NCBI RefSeq assembly: GCF_000150275.1
Contig: NW_002060963.1
Location: 917,284 to 981,283, forward strand
DNA from: Trichoplax adhaerens
Taxonomy: Eukaryota > Placozoa > Uniplacotomia > Trichoplacea > Trichoplacidae
Length of the DNA: 64,000 bases
Direction of reading: 5' to 3'
Made by a program: the position numbers and the translations under genes. The notes below the pieces were generated by a model. That model made no database searches and was not told the DNA's origin. It was given only the letters and a program-made list of their open reading frames with translations. This document shows, piece by piece, positions 61,833 to 64,000 of the stretch (position 1 is its first letter; each line of letters starts with the position of its first letter).

Positions 61833-63618
61833 CTAACAGCCTTGGCAGCGGGTTCCATAATATTTTGATGAACAGTTGCATCGAAAAGTTCCGTTAATGT
61901 TTGTACATGGGTTGTTATTATAACAAGGATTAGGTAAGCAAAGGTCACCTAAAATGCAACGCAAAAACTTGATTAAGCATATATATATACTTATACGCTA
62001 GATTGTTATAGATAATCGCAATCGGTAAACTTGAAAGTATAAATTGAAATAAACTTCTGTATCCTTTCAAAATGGCTGATCAGAGAAAGCAGAACATCTT
62101 TATTCACAAGCTCGTATATATCTGTATTTTAGGATATGAACACTACTATATGGCAAGTTAAAACGATGTATTCTCCTGCACTATTGATATTTAAATAATA
62201 CTTACGATATTGACAGCGATTTCCGTAGTAGCCATAACTGCAAGTGCAATGAGATGTTTTATTTCGTAATTCGCAGGAACCATGAAAACATGGATTTTGG
62301 AGACAAGGGTTGTTTACTATTCATGATGATAATAAACGATGCAATAAATAAAATATAGGCGAAGATAAGATTAGATAATATACTGTAGCCTTGTCACTAG
62401 CGATCGTACTTAAAACTCGAACACTTTCAGAAGTCATATATCATATGCGTTAAAGTGCATTAATGATTTAGTAAATGAAAATAAAAAAGCTAACTATCTA
62501 TGAAATGTTTAGAATTGTCTGATTCAAAATTTTAAAATAGGATATGTAATGAAGCTGTTAGATAAGCTATTGTTGTCAACATCTTATGTTGAAGTGAATT
62601 AGATATAACTTAAAAATAATACCAAAATCTAGGGTTGTTAACAATAATAGGCATACGTAAGTAAGGTTTAAGATAATTCAAGTGTGTTGATTTCAGCTTC
62701 GTAGAATATGATACTGATCATATAATTTTGTTCTCATACTAAACTTTATAAGTGTTAAATCATGTTTTTCGCAATTATCACGTTGTAAACAAGTTAGATA
62801 ACATATTTAAGTAGCTACGCTTTTCTGTCATTGTTGCTCTTAGTCATTCTTTTCTAAGATCTGCTGTTGTAGGAAGTTTCTTTGTCTGTCAGAGCTTGTT
62901 GTACTATTTTGTACGTAGTATCTCAATCGATAGAGAACCAGTAATAAAATCTGCTATTCTTAAAATTACTTGTTTCAACTACATTTTAATTACAGTCAGT
63001 AGAACAGGTTTTATTACAGGATACTAAACCTATTCGTCTTATAATAAATGTTCATAATATGACTATGTTCACATATTAATACGAATTGAGTTTAGAACCT
63101 TCTATCCACTTTCATTAATAAAAATATAAGAAGTCAAGTTGATATTAAATCACAATGGTGCCATTAAACATCACAAATACTCAAAATGTCTAAAGTAAAT
63201 TGATATAATATAACTATACTACCAAATATAAACAAATAATGACAAACTTGGGATTGAAGAAAAAAATATAACGTTTTTTATGACTTACTGTCAAAACACG
63301 TTATTCCGATATCTTCGTCATGCTTGCAATCGTGAACTCCCCAGTCATCGTGATTACATGCTGTTATTGATGATTCATAACCATTGCATCTGATATTGTT
63401 AAGCCAGATGGTTCCATTCCCTTTTCCATATCCTGGACCATATGCGATAGGTTTCGAAAATCCAAGATGTCGGCAGATAACACTTGCATCAGTGTAATCA
63501 AAATTCTGGCTGCATACCGAGCCCCACTTTCCATTGTACAGAATTTGGACTAGTCCTGTTGAATTTAACCCATGTGTGTTTTCAAGACGGATTTGTATAG
63601 CGCTTTCAAGTTCAGTTT
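61833..63618 (-). CDS. SRCR-EGF-EGF protein, 5' end not resolved (first gene of cluster)
   Basis: Three exons seen: SRCR 63618-63289 (330 bp), EGF 62316-62206 (111 bp) and terminal EGF-like 61948-61833 (116 bp, stop TAG). All joins are phase 1. The SRCR domain has six cysteines (KWGSVC, VICRHLGF, NNIRCNGYES, ITAC, HDCKHDEDIGITC) and is close to the second SRCR of its neighbour: both begin with a stretch ending HGLNSTG and share WGVH.C.H. The EGF reads NPCLQNPCFHGSC...GYYGNRCQY, and the end reads CNCSSKYYGTRCQGC. The SRCR exon starts in mid-codon, so at least one upstream exon lies in 63.6-64 kb or beyond the window; by comparison with the neighbour, a first SRCR and a signal exon are expected there. 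Confidence 0.82.
62781..62930 (-). repeat. Dispersed repeat, copy 2 (inverted relative of 46770-46917)
   Basis: Lies in the large intron between the SRCR and EGF exons of the first cluster gene. The reverse complement aligns with 46770-46917 along its whole length. Confidence 0.75.
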
Positions 63619-64000
63619 CTATTAAAATAATGTCAGTGCAACATAATACCAAATTAGATTAAATTCAATTGTAAACCTGATAATAAAGTAAAACGTGGGT
63701 AGAGTTTATGAAGAAAAATTAATAGCCATTACTAGTAGTGGATAATATTTTACTATCACTAACAGTAGGTAAAATGAGATATTCGGTAAATTCTTCATAC
63801 ACTCTTATTTTAAAATCAAGAAGATTTACTACAAGTTCTAGAGGAGTAGAGTTGTACAATCGATTTAAAGGAAAGACTGAGAGAATCAACTATTCAGACT
63901 TAAATTCTATATAGCCAGCATTAATGTATCTGTGAAAAATATTTTAAAGTCATTCATTTCGTATGCTATCATTTTGATGAGGAAAAATACTGCAAATTAT
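63619..64000. other. Window edge, no resolved exon
   Basis: Upstream intron of the first SRCR/EGF gene. I saw no exon that joins in phase 1 to the SRCR exon at 63618. Confidence 0.4.

Noticed and set aside
1-64000. CRISPR array, operon, integron or prophage-like system
   Set aside because: Spliced animal genes fill the window; the repeats are tandem or foldback types with no spacer structure.

Overview
This is an A+T-rich (about two-thirds A+T by eye), intron-rich animal genomic segment carrying animal gene families: alpha-SNAP, NC2-alpha/DRAP1, ecto-5'-nucleotidase, FAM98, PSMD8/RPN12, POMGNT1, a C16orf89-type protein, an FN3 membrane protein, and SRCR/EGF mosaic genes. Short introns (mostly 100-700 bp), compact spacing, many clustered SRCR/EGF genes and one run of Ns suggest a draft assembly of an early-branching animal. 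A placozoan (Trichoplax-like) is the best guess, but this is inference. Introns are GT-AG; I placed exons by reading the protein across each junction and checking that exon phases and lengths agree.

Layout. 1-4.3 kb: a rhodopsin-type receptor fragment and mostly empty DNA with a tandem duplication. 4.3-10.3 kb (-): complete alpha-SNAP, 11 exons, with a 3.6-kb first intron holding a ~128-bp tandem repeat. 10.3-11.7 kb: a 222-bp near-identical tandem duplication. 11.7-13.9 kb (+): an unrecognised coiled-coil gene with a problem near its 3' end. 14.8-17.7 kb (-): NC2-alpha/DRAP1 with an AT-hook. 17.7-19.6 kb: GTACACTGTAC-type inverted repeats and an unrecognised exon pair. 19.6-23.9 kb (-): a GPI-anchored 5'-nucleotidase-like protein with intact metal ligands but a degenerate nucleotide pocket. 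24.7-28.4 kb (-): FAM98. 28.7-30.6 kb: a six-copy ~325-bp tandem array. 30.8-33.7 kb (+): proteasome lid subunit RPN12/PSMD8. 34.6-37.0 kb (-): POMGNT1 with nearly all of its coding sequence in one large exon. 37-39.8 kb: GTAC-rich repeats, a promoter-like patch with a small open frame, and a decayed small membrane-protein gene. 39.9-43.7 kb (-): C16orf89-type protein with a C-terminal membrane helix. 43.7-49.6 kb: about 6 kb with no recognisable gene, containing a foldback element and a dispersed repeat. 49.6-51.3 kb (-): small FN3 receptor-like protein with an ITIM-like tail motif. 51.6 kb: a cluster of ACGCGT palindromes. 52.1-52.5 kb: assembly gap. 52.5-64 kb (-): three tandem SRCR/EGF genes built almost wholly from symmetric phase 1-1 exons; one contains three copies of an EGF triplet.

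The housekeeping genes serve separate processes (vesicle fusion, transcription repression, RNA ligation, proteolysis, O-mannosyl glycosylation) and show no operon-like logic. The clearest functional cluster is the right end, where tandem duplication and exon shuffling are building secreted or cell-surface SRCR/EGF proteins beside a small FN3 receptor-like gene.
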